DNA from: Photobacterium sanctipauli
GTDB taxonomy: Bacteria > Pseudomonadota > Gammaproteobacteria > Enterobacterales > Vibrionaceae
NCBI RefSeq assembly: GCF_003026495.1
Contig: NZ_PYMA01000001.1
Location: forward strand, 62,001 to 126,000
Reading direction: 5' to 3'
DNA length: 64,000 bases
Of the stretch, positions 1-8,424 are shown one piece after another. The first letter of the stretch is position 1, and each line of letters begins with the position of its first letter. The notes under the pieces were generated by a model. The model saw only the letters and a program-made list of their open reading frames with translations. It did not search any database and was not told the origin of the DNA. The position numbers and the translations under genes were made by a program.

Positions 1-329
1 ACGAAGTTGCCCGTCATCAATGCCTATTCGCTACTACCCTCACCGGCAGCAATGATTGGATTTTCAAAAAGCAGGGTGAAACCCAGATGGTCAAAGTGCC
101 GAAGTCGCTGGAGGTCAATGACAGCGACCTGTTGTTACAAGCCGCCCTTAATGGCGCAGGTATAGCCTACCTGCCGAGTTTCATCGTTGAAAAATATTTA
201 TCATCGGGGGAGTTGGTGTCACTTCTGGACGATTATGAAACCAGCATTTGGAGCCTTAACCTCTATTACCACCCGCCAGCCAAGGCGTCAGCGGTTGCCA
301 GCCACTTCAAGGCATTCTTACTGAACTAG
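1..329 (+). CDS. LysR-family transcriptional regulator, C-terminal part (5' truncated by window edge)
   Basis: The open frame runs in from the window edge (first full codon at base 3) and ends at TAG 327-329. The readable ~108 residues look like the second half of a LysR substrate-binding domain: a run around VNDSDLLLQAALNGAGIAYL is the usual hinge segment in which the effector domain returns to its first lobe, followed by the typical ending in which a short aromatic/proline segment (YYHPPAKAS) precedes the last helix. The HTH domain lies outside the window, so target genes cannot be inferred. The internal ATG at 87 is not a real start because the frame is open and family-like upstream of it. 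Confidence 0.75.
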   Translation, partial: EVARHQCLFATTLTGSNDWIFKKQGETQMVKVPKSLEVNDSDLLLQAALNGAGIAYLPSFIVEKYLSSGELVSLLDDYETSIWSLNLYYHPPAKASAVASHFKAFLLN

Positions 330-337
330 ATAGCCGA

Positions 338-366
338 AACCTGGAACCTGGAACCTGGAACCTGAA
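338..366. repeat. Heptanucleotide tandem repeat AACCTGG, about four copies
   Basis: Just after the LysR stop codon, AACCTGG is repeated three times exactly, followed by a partial fourth copy. It lies in the short intergenic stretch before the convergent EAL gene. It is outside both coding regions, so copy-number change would not shift a reading frame. No stem-loop terminator is obvious here. Confidence 0.8.
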
Positions 367-432
367 TAGCATTCATGCCAGCAAAGCAGTGATATACCTA
401 CAATGCCTGCTCCACAGCCACGGTCTATAACC

Positions 433-2004
433 CTACTGCTTTGTTGGCGACCATTTCGCCAACGCTTTGATATCAACCGGGCGACTGTGATAAAACCCTT
501 GGCTATAATCTACCCCTAAACTACTGACAAAATTAAGCTGTTCGCTGGTTTCTACCCCTTCAGCCACAATCGCCAATTTCAGTACCTTCGCAATACTTAC
601 AATGTGCTCAACGAGCTTTTGGCCCAGTGACTCTTGTTCAGCCTGCCAGATAAAACTTTTATCAATCTTTAAAGCATCGATTTTTAATTCACGCAGCCCA
701 TCAAAATTAGAAAATCCAGTGCCAAAATCATCAATGGCAACTTTAAACCCTAGGGTACGCAACTGCCTCACCCCTTCGCTCAACGCAGGCAAATCGTTAA
801 TTTTCTGCTCAGTCAATTCGATGGTAAAGGTAGAAAAGTGGCAAAGCGACAAATGCTGTTTAAACACCTGCAAGATACGACCAGAAGCAATGTCATCCGG
901 AAAAGCATTAATTGAAATGCGGTATCGCCCGAGTAAGCCGTTTTCCGTCAAATCCTTGATCACTGTTTTGATCACCGCTTCGGTCAGCTCGATGGTTTGG
1001 TTATTTTTTTCAACTTGCTGAACAAACTGGCAGGTAGAGATGTAGCGACCATTAATGGTTTTCCATCGGCACAACGCCTCAGCACCCGCCATTTGCTGAG
1101 TGTCCAAGTCAATAATCGGCTGGTACCTCACCTGCAGCTGCTTGCCATTGATGCCGTAAAACACTTGCCGCGAAAGGCTATACATAGATTGATGCAGGCG
1201 TAAGCCCAGCTGGGTAAACAACCAGAAGAAAATCACGAAAAAAGACGAAAGAAAAATAACCGCAGCAGGCTCTGTTTTAAAGTAACTAAGCACATTCACG
1301 CCAATGACTTTACATTCCGATGGGCGAGTGCAATCTAGGTAATTCCAGTAACCATCTTCAAACCACCGTTTACCGGTTACGAGCTCGAACGGGTGTTCAG
1401 GCTTATATTCAATGGTGCCGTAGTTATAAGTGATTTTGCCATCGACAAGGCCAAAGGTTCGGTATTTTAGCCATGGTATTGCCGGGCGGCTTTGAGCCTG
1501 TTGATAATCGAGAAACGCGATGAAAGGGCCAGCTTGTACCGTTATCCCTTTCTCTTCACCATCAAATAGCGGGATCGGCTGCTGTAAAGTCACCGTCACA
1601 TCATCTGCCGTCACCCAGCTGGCTGGCTCAACCTTCATTGGCGTCTGAAGTTTTCCACTATCTGAAGTACAAGTTATATTACCATCCCGAACATAGCCGA
1701 TAGTGGTAAGAAACTTGGCGTGATAATCAAACTTCTTCATTTGGTGAATCAGCTTTTCATTACAATCCAGCCCTTTCGGATACATTGAATTCAACGCGAC
1801 CAAACTGATTTCGATATCATGGTTAAAGCCATCACTTAGGCTGTCTAGCTGTTCAATCAAGGTATGTTTGTGATTGCCCCACCCGTTATCTAACACAATA
1901 AAAACCAATGGGAAGAAAAGGAAGGACGCGAGTACCCACATTACAATCAGTAGTTGGTATTTTTTTAAGTAAATGGGTGTTTTCCGCATTGTTCTATCGC
2001 GCAC
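433..2004 (-). CDS. CSS-motif sensor c-di-GMP phosphodiesterase (EAL domain)
   Basis: Predicted inner-membrane enzyme that hydrolyses cyclic di-GMP to pGpG. Residues ~18-38 form a first membrane helix. The periplasmic part (~40-245) carries the cysteine-containing CSS signature CTSDSG at ~112. A second helix lies at ~247-271, and the cytoplasmic EAL domain spans ~290-520. Catalytic signatures are intact: EAL at 309-311, Asn366, ELTE near 396, DDFGTG at 425, LKIDKS (Lys446), AEGVE (Glu482) and the QGF motif near 502, so it should be active. In CSS proteins the cysteine pair is regulated by periplasmic redox state. The longest frame starts with GTG at 2004; an ATG five codons later (1989) is equally plausible, and neither has a strong ribosome-binding site. 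Confidence 0.88.
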   Translation of the reverse strand: MRDRTMRKTPIYLKKYQLLIVMWVLASFLFFPLVFIVLDNGWGNHKHTLIEQLDSLSDGFNHDIEISLVALNSMYPKGLDCNEKLIHQMKKFDYHAKFLTTIGYVRDGNITCTSDSGKLQTPMKVEPASWVTADDVTVTLQQPIPLFDGEEKGITVQAGPFIAFLDYQQAQSRPAIPWLKYRTFGLVDGKITYNYGTIEYKPEHPFELVTGKRWFEDGYWNYLDCTRPSECKVIGVNVLSYFKTEPAAVIFLSSFFVIFFWLFTQLGLRLHQSMYSLSRQVFYGINGKQLQVRYQPIIDLDTQQMAGAEALCRWKTINGRYISTCQFVQQVEKNNQTIELTEAVIKTVIKDLTENGLLGRYRISINAFPDDIASGRILQVFKQHLSLCHFSTFTIELTEQKINDLPALSEGVRQLRTLGFKVAIDDFGTGFSNFDGLRELKIDALKIDKSFIWQAEQESLGQKLVEHIVSIAKVLKLAIVAEGVETSEQLNFVSSLGVDYSQGFYHSRPVDIKALAKWSPTKQ

Positions 2005-2236
2005 TTGCTGGTGAAGCGCAGCATATTACTGCAATCAGCCATACCATTCACGCCTTTTATGCTGGTCTAACTAGTATCACCTGTACAGATATGATTGCAT
2101 TTTTTACAGATGCTTCACGAAGCATGAATTAACTTATTGCGGACAAAAGAAAATTCCAATTTTGTGATAGTAACGAGCACTTAATCCCAAGACTTAGCGC
2201 ACTATAGCAGTTGGCTATTTTTTTAGTGAGTAAACC

Positions 2237-2968
2237 ATGACTGTGACGTATAACCACCTCGACCAAGCTGTCGGCTATCCCATGCCTGAATGGCATGGCG
2301 CACAGCCCCCTGCTGCATTAACTATAGACGGCCAATATTGCCGGCTTGAGCCGCTAAGTTGCCGCCAGCATGGCGATGATCTCTTCGAGGCATTCCAACT
2401 CGATACCGATAACCGCACTTGGACTTATCTGTTCATGGGACCGTTTGATAACCAAGCAGACTTTAACCAGTAGCTAGAGAGTATCGAGAATAAACATGAC
2501 CCTGTATTTTTCGCCATTATTGACCCCGCCAGTAATAAAGCGATTGGCGTGGTTTCTTACATGCGCATCGATCCTAAAAATGGCGTAATAGAAGTCGGCA
2601 ACCTCATCTTTTCACCTTTGCTGAAGCAAACCCCTATCGCCACCGAAACCATGCATTTGTTAATCAAGCATGCCTTTGAAGGTCTCGGCTATCGGCGCTG
2701 CGAATGGAAGTGCGATTCACTCAATGCCCCCTCGCGCCGCGCAGCAGAGCGCTTAGGGTTTAGTTTCGAGGGGCTATTTCGACAAGCTATCGTTTATAAC
2801 GGACGCAATCGCGATACCTCTTGGTACGCCATCATAGATAAGGATTGGCAGTCAATCTCTCAAGCACACCAGAGATGGTTATCCAGCGATAATTTTGATC
2901 AAAATGGAAAGCAGAAACTGCGCCTCAGTGATCTCACCGCACAAGTCATTACAGATGCCATGACATGA
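2237..2968 (+). pseudogene. GNAT-family acetyltransferase interrupted by an in-frame TAG
   Basis: One continuous frame of 244 codons contains a single TAG at 2471-2473. Before it lie ~78 residues typical of the N-terminus of RimJ/RimL-like GNAT proteins (MPEWHGAQPP, YCRLEPL, TWTYLFMGPF). After it the same frame continues with LESIENKHDPVFFAIIDP and the acetyl-CoA-binding half (RRCEWKCDSLNAPSRRAAERLGF). As I recall, relatives read AWLESI here, so TGG (Trp) to TAG is the likely change. Nothing else is damaged, suggesting a recent mutation or a base-calling error. The second half alone (an internal ATG at 2549) would lack the first strands of the fold. The substrate is unknown. Confidence 0.85.
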
Positions 2969-2970
2969 AC

Positions 2971-3000
2971 AACAGGCTCTATTTAGTCATAGAGCCTGTT
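2971..3000. terminator. Bidirectional terminator between convergent genes
   Basis: Perfect 12-bp inverted repeat AACAGGCTCTAT / ATAGAGCCTGTT with a 6-nt loop, flanked by T-rich sequence on the + strand and A-rich on the other. It sits between the GNAT pseudogene and the convergent monooxygenase gene. Confidence 0.85.
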
Positions 3001-3008
3001 TGTTTAAA

Positions 3009-4118
3009 TTAAAATGGCGAACGGCTATTCACTTCAGTAAATCGCTGGTAAAGCTCTGCCACCTCAACGGGGTTGAATATTTCGCTGTAGGTAAGTTCAC
3101 TTAGGCGATGGGTAATGTTCTGCAACTCATGGGAACGCTGCTGGGCGCGGTGCTGGTAGCGTGCAAACGCGGCAGGTACATCATAGAAATTAGATGCCAA
3201 GCTTTGGGCAAGAATAAACGCGTTTTCGATGCCTAGACTAAAGCCAATTCCCATCGTGGGTAGCACTGCACAACAAGCATCGCCTAGCAGTACGACATTA
3301 TCACGTGACCAATTATCGAAAGGTGCGACATCGACTAATGGTGAAGGCATGATTTGTTCTTCAGGCGTTTGCTTAATCATTTCAAGCAAATACGGTGAGT
3401 AACCATTGAACTTAGCTAGTATAGACGCCTTATCTAGCTTTTCACCTGGCTCAACAGCGCATGCCGCAAACCAGTATTTGCCGTGCGTTGCCCTATCATA
3501 GGTATAAGTAACGATACGTGAATGTAATCCAGCAAACACGTAACATGCTTCATCACTGATACCAGGGTGTTCATAATCCACGATGCCGCGACAACAATAC
3601 ACGTTAGGTTGGCGCAGATTCACCTCTGGGGCTACAAACTTCCTGACCTGAGAAAACACACCATCGACACCCACAATAACGTCTGCCTCGAGCGGCTTCC
3701 CGTTAATCAGTACCGTGTCATTTTCAACAGTACAATGCTGCTCTGTACGAATATTGCTTTCGCCATAGGCATTTAATAATAATTGATACAGATCGCTGCG
3801 ATGGAATAAGCCAATCTCGGCATTGACTTTACTGCCCGCCTCTCGCATAGAGAGCTGGTTAAGCACTTCAGAAGTAAAAGTCGCCGTGGTAATGACATCG
3901 ACGGTATTACCAATCGCCTTCACCTTCGCAGCATCAGTCAGTGCTGCGAGTACCTGCATTCCCTCGGGCCACATAATGATGCCTGTACCGTCAATACGGG
4001 GCTTGTCAGACTTTTCATATACTGTAGCTTCAATGCCAAACATCCTAAGTGACAATGCTAGCGCTAAACCATTCAGTCCAGCGCCAACAATGGCCACATT
4101 GAGCGACTTCTTATCCAT
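3009..4118 (-). CDS. FAD-dependent monooxygenase (PHBH/UbiH/TetX superfamily)
   Basis: Flavoprotein of about 369 residues expected to hydroxylate an unidentified organic substrate using NAD(P)H and O2. It has the N-terminal Rossmann signature VAIVGAGLNGLALAL, the middle DG motif VGVDGVFSQVRKF, and the C-terminal FAD-ribityl motif VVLLGDACCAVLP, the three fingerprints of class A flavin monooxygenases. The ATG at 4118 is preferred because GGTG lies 6 nt upstream; the longer frame begins with TTG at 4130. It follows the membrane-protein gene on the same strand after 121 bp, so the two may be co-transcribed and controlled by the neighbouring TetR protein. The substrate cannot be read from sequence; antibiotic modification is only one possibility. 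Confidence 0.8.
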   Translation of the reverse strand: MDKKSLNVAIVGAGLNGLALALSLRMFGIEATVYEKSDKPRIDGTGIIMWPEGMQVLAALTDAAKVKAIGNTVDVITTATFTSEVLNQLSMREAGSKVNAEIGLFHRSDLYQLLLNAYGESNIRTEQHCTVENDTVLINGKPLEADVIVGVDGVFSQVRKFVAPEVNLRQPNVYCCRGIVDYEHPGISDEACYVFAGLHSRIVTYTYDRATHGKYWFAACAVEPGEKLDKASILAKFNGYSPYLLEMIKQTPEEQIMPSPLVDVAPFDNWSRDNVVLLGDACCAVLPTMGIGFSLGIENAFILAQSLASNFYDVPAAFARYQHRAQQRSHELQNITHRLSELTYSEIFNPVEVAELYQRFTEVNSRSPF

Positions 4119-4239
4119 TACCTTCACCAAGTGTTATTAGTATTTTGCGCTAAGGTAACAGTAAGTTAGACAGTTTAATACACTAAGGTATGATTTTCTG
4201 GTCAAAGATCGCTATGAAGCAGTGACAATCTGTTCTCTA

Positions 4240-4854
4240 TCAAGACAGTGGGCGGTACGGTTCTTCTCGTACACCGTGTGATAACACTAATTTAATCATG
4301 TAAATCGGTGCCAACCATTCAAGCCCAACAGGCGCAGTAAAGACGACTTGCCCCACCATCAAAGAAAGCATCACAATCAACAGCGCGACTGGGCGGTGCA
4401 GATACAGCGGCAAGAAATGAATAACGACTATCGACACCATCATTATGCTGTACCAAAAGAATGCGTAACTCCAGGCCACATCAAAGCAGAGCGGTGCGGC
4501 GAAAATTTGAATATGGATCAAAGGAAACAAAAACTTACTTCTAACGAGCTTTGCCAGCCATGTTAATTCCATAGCTTGGTTAGAATGCAAGAATCGCTTC
4601 ATTGAACCCAATGAGTTAGTGATAACCCCACCCACCATATCAAGCACAAGGACACTTGCTACCACTAACTGCAATAGGCTCCAGTCAAGGCTATGCCAAG
4701 AAAGGAAGTACATCAGTGCCGGCGCTAAAAATGCCGCATAGTTTGCCAGCATACTTTCTGCTCGGGTCGCACCATAGCCAGTTGTGAAGTTGAACTTCCC
4801 CTCACAACGCCAATCGATAGGGGCATCTTTCATCATATTGTCACTTAATTTCAT
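4240..4854 (-). CDS. Membrane protein of unknown function next to a TetR regulator
   Basis: About 204 residues with roughly five or six hydrophobic segments, for example around YAAFLAPALMYFL, LLQLVVASVLVLDM, SYAFFWYSIMMVSIVVIHF and VALLIVMLSLMVGQVVF. The first ~30 residues are polar and probably cytoplasmic. I do not recognise a named family. It starts divergently from the TetR gene, with TetR-type operators in the shared promoter region, and is followed by the FAD monooxygenase. It is therefore the likely direct target of that regulator, perhaps supporting substrate movement or a membrane-associated oxidation; that role is inference. Confidence 0.7.
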   Translation of the reverse strand: MKLSDNMMKDAPIDWRCEGKFNFTTGYGATRAESMLANYAAFLAPALMYFLSWHSLDWSLLQLVVASVLVLDMVGGVITNSLGSMKRFLHSNQAMELTWLAKLVRSKFLFPLIHIQIFAAPLCFDVAWSYAFFWYSIMMVSIVVIHFLPLYLHRPVALLIVMLSLMVGQVVFTAPVGLEWLAPIYMIKLVLSHGVREEPYRPLS

Positions 4855-4934
4855 TGTTTCATCCTACATGTCTACTTTTGAAGCCATACACCCTCCCGCC
4901 TTGAAAATTGAGATTAGGTGTAAAACATCTTTTT

Positions 4935-4950
4935 TGGACCACTTGGTCTA
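4935..4950. promoter_or_regulatory. TetR-family operator 1
   Basis: TGGACCACTTGGTCTA, an imperfect copy of the palindrome TAGACCGNNCGGTCTA found twice more in this intergenic region. On the minus strand it lies just downstream of a plausible promoter for the membrane-protein gene (TTAACG, 18 nt, TATATT), so a bound repressor would block that gene. Confidence 0.75.
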
Positions 4951-4991
4951 AAACAATATAGATCAGCAAATCCTGAGCCGTTAATCCTTTT

Positions 4992-5007
4992 TAGACCGAA
5001 CGGTCTA
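4992..5007. promoter_or_regulatory. TetR-family operator 2
   Basis: TAGACCGAACGGTCTA, a palindrome with perfect 7-bp arms around a 2-bp centre. It lies between the two divergent promoters, upstream of the -35 of the tetR-type gene. Confidence 0.8.
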
Positions 5008-5021
5008 AAATAAAATCAAGC

Positions 5022-5050
5022 TAGACATGCACGGCCAACTTGCATATAGT
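5022..5050 (+). promoter_or_regulatory. Sigma-70 promoter of the TetR gene
   Basis: TAGACA (5022-5027), a 17-nt spacer and TATAGT (5045-5050). The -10 hexamer overlaps operator 3, which fits autorepression. Confidence 0.6.
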
Positions 5051-5062
5051 CCGATCGGTCTA
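5047..5062. promoter_or_regulatory. TetR-family operator 3
   Basis: TAGTCCGATCGGTCTA overlaps the -10 and presumed start site of the regulator promoter and ends 15 bp before its ATG. One position in the left arm differs from the consensus. Confidence 0.78.
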
Positions 5063-5077
5063 AAATAGGAGAAGCAA

Positions 5078-5626
5078 ATGCCAAAGATCATTGACCATGA
5101 TGCATACCGACAAGAACTGGCAACTAAAGCCATCGATGTGTTTATTGAACATGGCTACCATGGTTTAGGCATGCGAGGTATCGCAGATGCTATCGGTGTC
5201 TCCAAAAGCGCCCTGTACCACTACTTTCCAAGCAAGCAGGAGCTTTTTGCCGCCTCTACTGCTCTCATCACCCAACCTCGTGGTATTTACGGCACGTCAG
5301 AAGACACACAAGTGCCTGTAACGAAAGATGAATCAGTCAAAGCTATGCTAGATACGCTGTACCAACGGTTTCAGGGAGAAATGCTGCTACTGCTGGATTA
5401 CATTCGTGGAAAAACAACCAGTGATATCGCCAGCGATCCACTAATGAAATTGGCAAACCAGCAGTATCTAAACGAACTAAAAAACAGTGTGGGTGATAGC
5501 AGTGCAAATCAGGCTTATGCACTCATGCTTGGTGGGTTATTGATGAGATTGTTTGATGGCAACCAGACAGAAATTGATGAAGTCGCCGCTTGGATCACGT
5601 CACTGCCAAGCGATCCTAACACCTAG
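5078..5626 (+). CDS. TetR-family transcriptional repressor
   Basis: A 182-residue regulator with the N-terminal TetR DNA-binding domain: helix one around AIDVFIEHGYHGLGMRGIA and the recognition helix IGVSKSALYHYFPSKQELF at ~40-58. The rest is the variable ligand/dimer domain. AGGAG at 5067-5071 precedes the ATG. Three copies of the same palindrome lie immediately upstream, so autoregulation and repression of the divergent membrane protein and FAD monooxygenase genes are expected. The inducer is unknown. Confidence 0.9.
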   Translation: MPKIIDHDAYRQELATKAIDVFIEHGYHGLGMRGIADAIGVSKSALYHYFPSKQELFAASTALITQPRGIYGTSEDTQVPVTKDESVKAMLDTLYQRFQGEMLLLLDYIRGKTTSDIASDPLMKLANQQYLNELKNSVGDSSANQAYALMLGGLLMRLFDGNQTEIDEVAAWITSLPSDPNT

Positions 5627-5648
5627 TTAGAAATCAAATGCTATTACA

Positions 5649-5712
5649 GATTGAATACTATTTTAGGTTGAATTCTGTTTTGGCTAAAGAACATAGCAGA
5701 TTGAATTCTATG
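5649..5712. repeat. Three imperfect copies of a 14-bp repeat
   Basis: GATTGAATACTATT (5649), GGTTGAATTCTGTT (5666) and GATTGAATTCTATG (5699) occur in the short gap after the TetR gene. No function is evident; each arm is AT-rich and they differ at three to four positions. Confidence 0.55.
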
Positions 5713-5715
5713 GCA

Positions 5716-5735
5716 GGAGGTAGTTAAGTACCTCC
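5716..5735. terminator. Hairpin between convergent regulators
   Basis: GGAGGTA / TACCTCC, 7 bp with a 6-nt loop, in the gap between the TetR gene and the AraC pseudogene. There is no clear T run, so a terminator role is only likely. Confidence 0.45.
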
Positions 5736-5782
5736 CGTCACTTCTTATGCTTTTTCTATCAAGGCATCATGACCTGAGTATA

Positions 5783-6778
5783 TTATTGCGACTGACTATC
5801 TTCTAAGTCTTTCATATATTTCCGATAAGCTGGTGCGGTGTACCCAGTCCATTTCTTAAATGCACGGTTGAAATTACTCAAGTCGTCGTAACCTACCCGC
5901 CAAGCAACTTCTTGAGCACTCAATTCTGGCTCCTTTAATAATTCAATCGCTAAGTCACGCCTTGCAGCATCGTGCATTTCCCGAAAGGTCATTCCCTCTG
6001 CAATTAAGTTTCTTTGCAACGTGCGAGATGTCATACCTAATAGTTGGGCAAACCACTCGATGTTAAACCACGGCAGTGGTGCATAGGTTTGAATTAAGCT
6101 ATTCACCGACTCATGCCAATTGACTTTCAATGCCTGCTCAGGAATTTGGTGAAAGTCATTGGGTAGTGGCACCGTCATCGCACCGAAAGATTGACCAAAC
6201 TCAATCTACGTTTTTCTAAAACTTTCAGGTAATTTATTGGCATTCGCATCGGTTGAAACTAACTTGGCCTTTTCCGGCTGCCAAAAACCTTCGATAAATC
6301 GACGGCAAAAATTCACCATGGTTAGCGTTCGAAACCACTCTGCTTGCTCAAAGCCTGGCGTTTGTTCGCGATAAGCACTGCGGTGGCATAACCACCATTG
6401 GCCATCAATCCATTCCGTCCAAATTATGACATGGTTACTTAGCTTGGTAATTTCGCTAGACAGTAACTGCACCCCCTCAGCCAAGGATTGGCAGCTTAGG
6501 CTCTTTTTATCAAACTCTGGTGATAACTGACGAATTGTCACGAACCTGCCAATTTCAATACCAACAAGATAACCATACCGACGCTCTAACCCATATAGAA
6601 AAAGCATCAGATCCTTAGTCGGTAGCCAATGCTGCTTGATCATTACCTCAACCGGTAAGTTGCACTCAGCGGCAACGCCCTTCCAGTCCAAACCATTTTT
6701 TTCACAATACTCAATATATGGCCGTATGTTGCCAGCAGAGGATAAGAGAATATCAGTCGTAGAGGATGTAGATTTCAT
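5783..6778 (-). pseudogene. AraC-family regulator (OruR-like) interrupted by an in-frame TAG
   Basis: A single 332-codon frame broken only by TAG (complement of 6206-6208). The N-terminal ~190 residues match the arabinose-binding-like domain of OruR-type AraC regulators (SAGNIRPYIEYCEKNGLDW). After the TAG the frame continues IEFGQSFGAMTV and then the full two-helix-turn-helix domain (LLGMTSRTLQRNLIAEGM; LSAQEVAWRVGYDDLSNFNRAFKKW). CAG (Gln) to TAG or TGG (Trp) to TAG would explain it. The gene is divergent from the efflux operon, and the intergenic region carries a direct-repeat operator. If the stop is real, the DNA-binding domain would be made only by readthrough or internal initiation (ATG at 6178). 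Confidence 0.85.
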
Positions 6779-6876
6779 ATTATTTGGTCGTGCTATGCAT
6801 ACTTTCTTATATATAGAGATTATATATTAATCGAGTACCTCACCCACAGCTTGTTTAAGCTCATAATCCTGCTCTT

Positions 6877-6916
6877 ATGTCGCCAACTGACCTATCTGAT
6901 GTCGCCAAGTGACCTA
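6877..6916. promoter_or_regulatory. Direct-repeat operator, likely bound by the adjacent AraC protein
   Basis: ATGTCGCCAACTGACCTA (6877-6894) is repeated as ATGTCGCCAAGTGACCTA (6899-6916) with a 22-bp period, two helical turns, differing at one base. AraC proteins commonly bind direct repeats of this spacing. The same motif recurs before the serine-hydrolase gene at 12768-12807. Confidence 0.7.
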
Positions 6917-7032
6917 CCCCAGAAAACGCGTTGTTTTAACCTTGCTGCCGCTAAAGCAAGGAAGCTCGGCAAAATAAAACATTGATGTTACTTACATTAA
7001 ATAAATGTGTTCTCTTTACTTGGCAGCACGAA

Positions 7033-8424
7033 ATGAATAAACAATTATGTACACTACTTCTCGGTGTGCTTTCTTTGGGCGTTAACGCCCAACAGTATGA
7101 AAGTACAGATCTCGAGAACCTCTACCAATTAGCACTGCAGAATGACTCGCTACTCAATATTGCCGTTCTCACCGAACAGCAATCAGGCTATGCGATTGAT
7201 GGTCAAAAAGGTCAGCTGCTTCCCCAGATCAACGCCTACTTTAATGCCACCGCTTTCTTTGATTCAGATGAGATTGAATCAACTTATGGCGGTAGCGGCA
7301 CCATGGGGAATGTTGGCATTAATCTACGACAAGCGATCTATACGCCGGCGGTCCAAGCTGGTATTGCTATTGCGGATAAAAATAACGAAAGCGCCTCGGT
7401 ACTTGTTACCAAAGCACATGAGGCACTTATTTACCGCACCACCAAAGCCTATTTTGATGTCCTGAGTACCAAGTCATTATTAGATAATGCCAAGGCGAAT
7501 GAAAAAGCACTTATCGAGTACCTCGAGATCACGCAGCGCCGCAACAAAGCCGGTATTTCTTCTGAGATAGACTTGCTGCAAGCCCAAGCTCGCCGTGATC
7601 AGTCGGAAGTGGCTGTTATCAATGCAGAAACGGCATACCAATTATCGTTAGATTCGCTGCAAACCCTGTCTGGCCATGAGTTTGCGAAGGTTCAGCCGTT
7701 AAAGGTAAATAGTTTCTCGCCACAACTCCCTGTTTCAAATACGGGTGCTTCTTGGCTAGATGCCGCGATGAAAAACAACCGCGATATCCAACTTGCGGGT
7801 ATTACGATTGAAAAATCCAAGCTAGAAGTCACCCGCGCCCAAGCCGGTCACAAGCCGCAGCTTTCTTTGGTTGCAAGGCTAAACCAGCGTTTTAACGGCG
7901 ATGTTGAATCGACAGCAACAGGTTTGCCTATTGAAGCAAATGAAAGCCTGACTTCTGGTGAAGTGGCCTTGGTCATGAATGTGCCAATCTACAGCGGCTC
8001 TACCCTTTCTGCCTTCGTTGATATTGCCAACACCGAATTGGATATTGCTTATCAAATCCAAGAAGAGTCCCGACGCCAAACCTACCAAAACGTCAGGTTT
8101 GCAGTAAGGCAAGCGGAATCAGCCAAGATGCAAATCGATGCGTTTGAAAAAACCGTGAGCTCCCAGAGCAAAGCGTTGGTTTCAGTTCAGCGTGGGTACG
8201 AGCTTGGCGCAAGAAACATGAGTGAAGTGCTGGATGCGACCCGTGATTACTACGCATCAGAGTCTGAGCTGTTCAACGCTTACTTCACCTTTATTGAAAG
8301 TGCCCTACTCATCAAATTCTTAGCTGGTGAAATTTCTGAGCAAGACATCACTGCGCTGAACGCCAGTATTGTAAATACAAAAACAATTCAAAATACAAAA
8401 GTCAACGAGGTAACAAATGGCTAA
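7033..8424 (+). CDS. TolC-family outer-membrane efflux channel
   Basis: Outer-membrane/periplasmic tunnel component of a tripartite pump, about 463 residues. The chosen ATG gives a clean signal peptide (MNKQLCTLLLGVLSLGVNA, cleavage before QQ); an earlier ATG at 6982 would bury it behind 17 residues. Two OEP repeats are visible: the first with LENLYQLALQNDSLL and FFDSDEIESTYGG, the second beginning around ASWLDAAMKNNRDIQLAG. A short hairpin (CCTTGCT 6940-6946 / AGCAAGG 6955-6961) lies in the leader. The 3' end overlaps the adaptor gene by 8 nt. Having the channel gene first in an RND operon is less common than channel-last. Confidence 0.88.
   Translation: MNKQLCTLLLGVLSLGVNAQQYESTDLENLYQLALQNDSLLNIAVLTEQQSGYAIDGQKGQLLPQINAYFNATAFFDSDEIESTYGGSGTMGNVGINLRQAIYTPAVQAGIAIADKNNESASVLVTKAHEALIYRTTKAYFDVLSTKSLLDNAKANEKALIEYLEITQRRNKAGISSEIDLLQAQARRDQSEVAVINAETAYQLSLDSLQTLSGHEFAKVQPLKVNSFSPQLPVSNTGASWLDAAMKNNRDIQLAGITIEKSKLEVTRAQAGHKPQLSLVARLNQRFNGDVESTATGLPIEANESLTSGEVALVMNVPIYSGSTLSAFVDIANTELDIAYQIQEESRRQTYQNVRFAVRQAESAKMQIDAFEKTVSSQSKALVSVQRGYELGARNMSEVLDATRDYYASESELFNAYFTFIESALLIKFLAGEISEQDITALNASIVNTKTIQNTKVNEVTNG

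Noticed and set aside
2237..2968. Two separate small GNAT genes
   Set aside because: Both parts are in one frame and together have the length and order of one GNAT protein; the 25 codons between them are also family-like.
2471..6208. Genome-wide reassignment of TAG to an amino acid
   Set aside because: Several intact genes in the window end in TAG (for example the LysR gene at 327-329 and the trpS leader peptide), so general recoding is unlikely.
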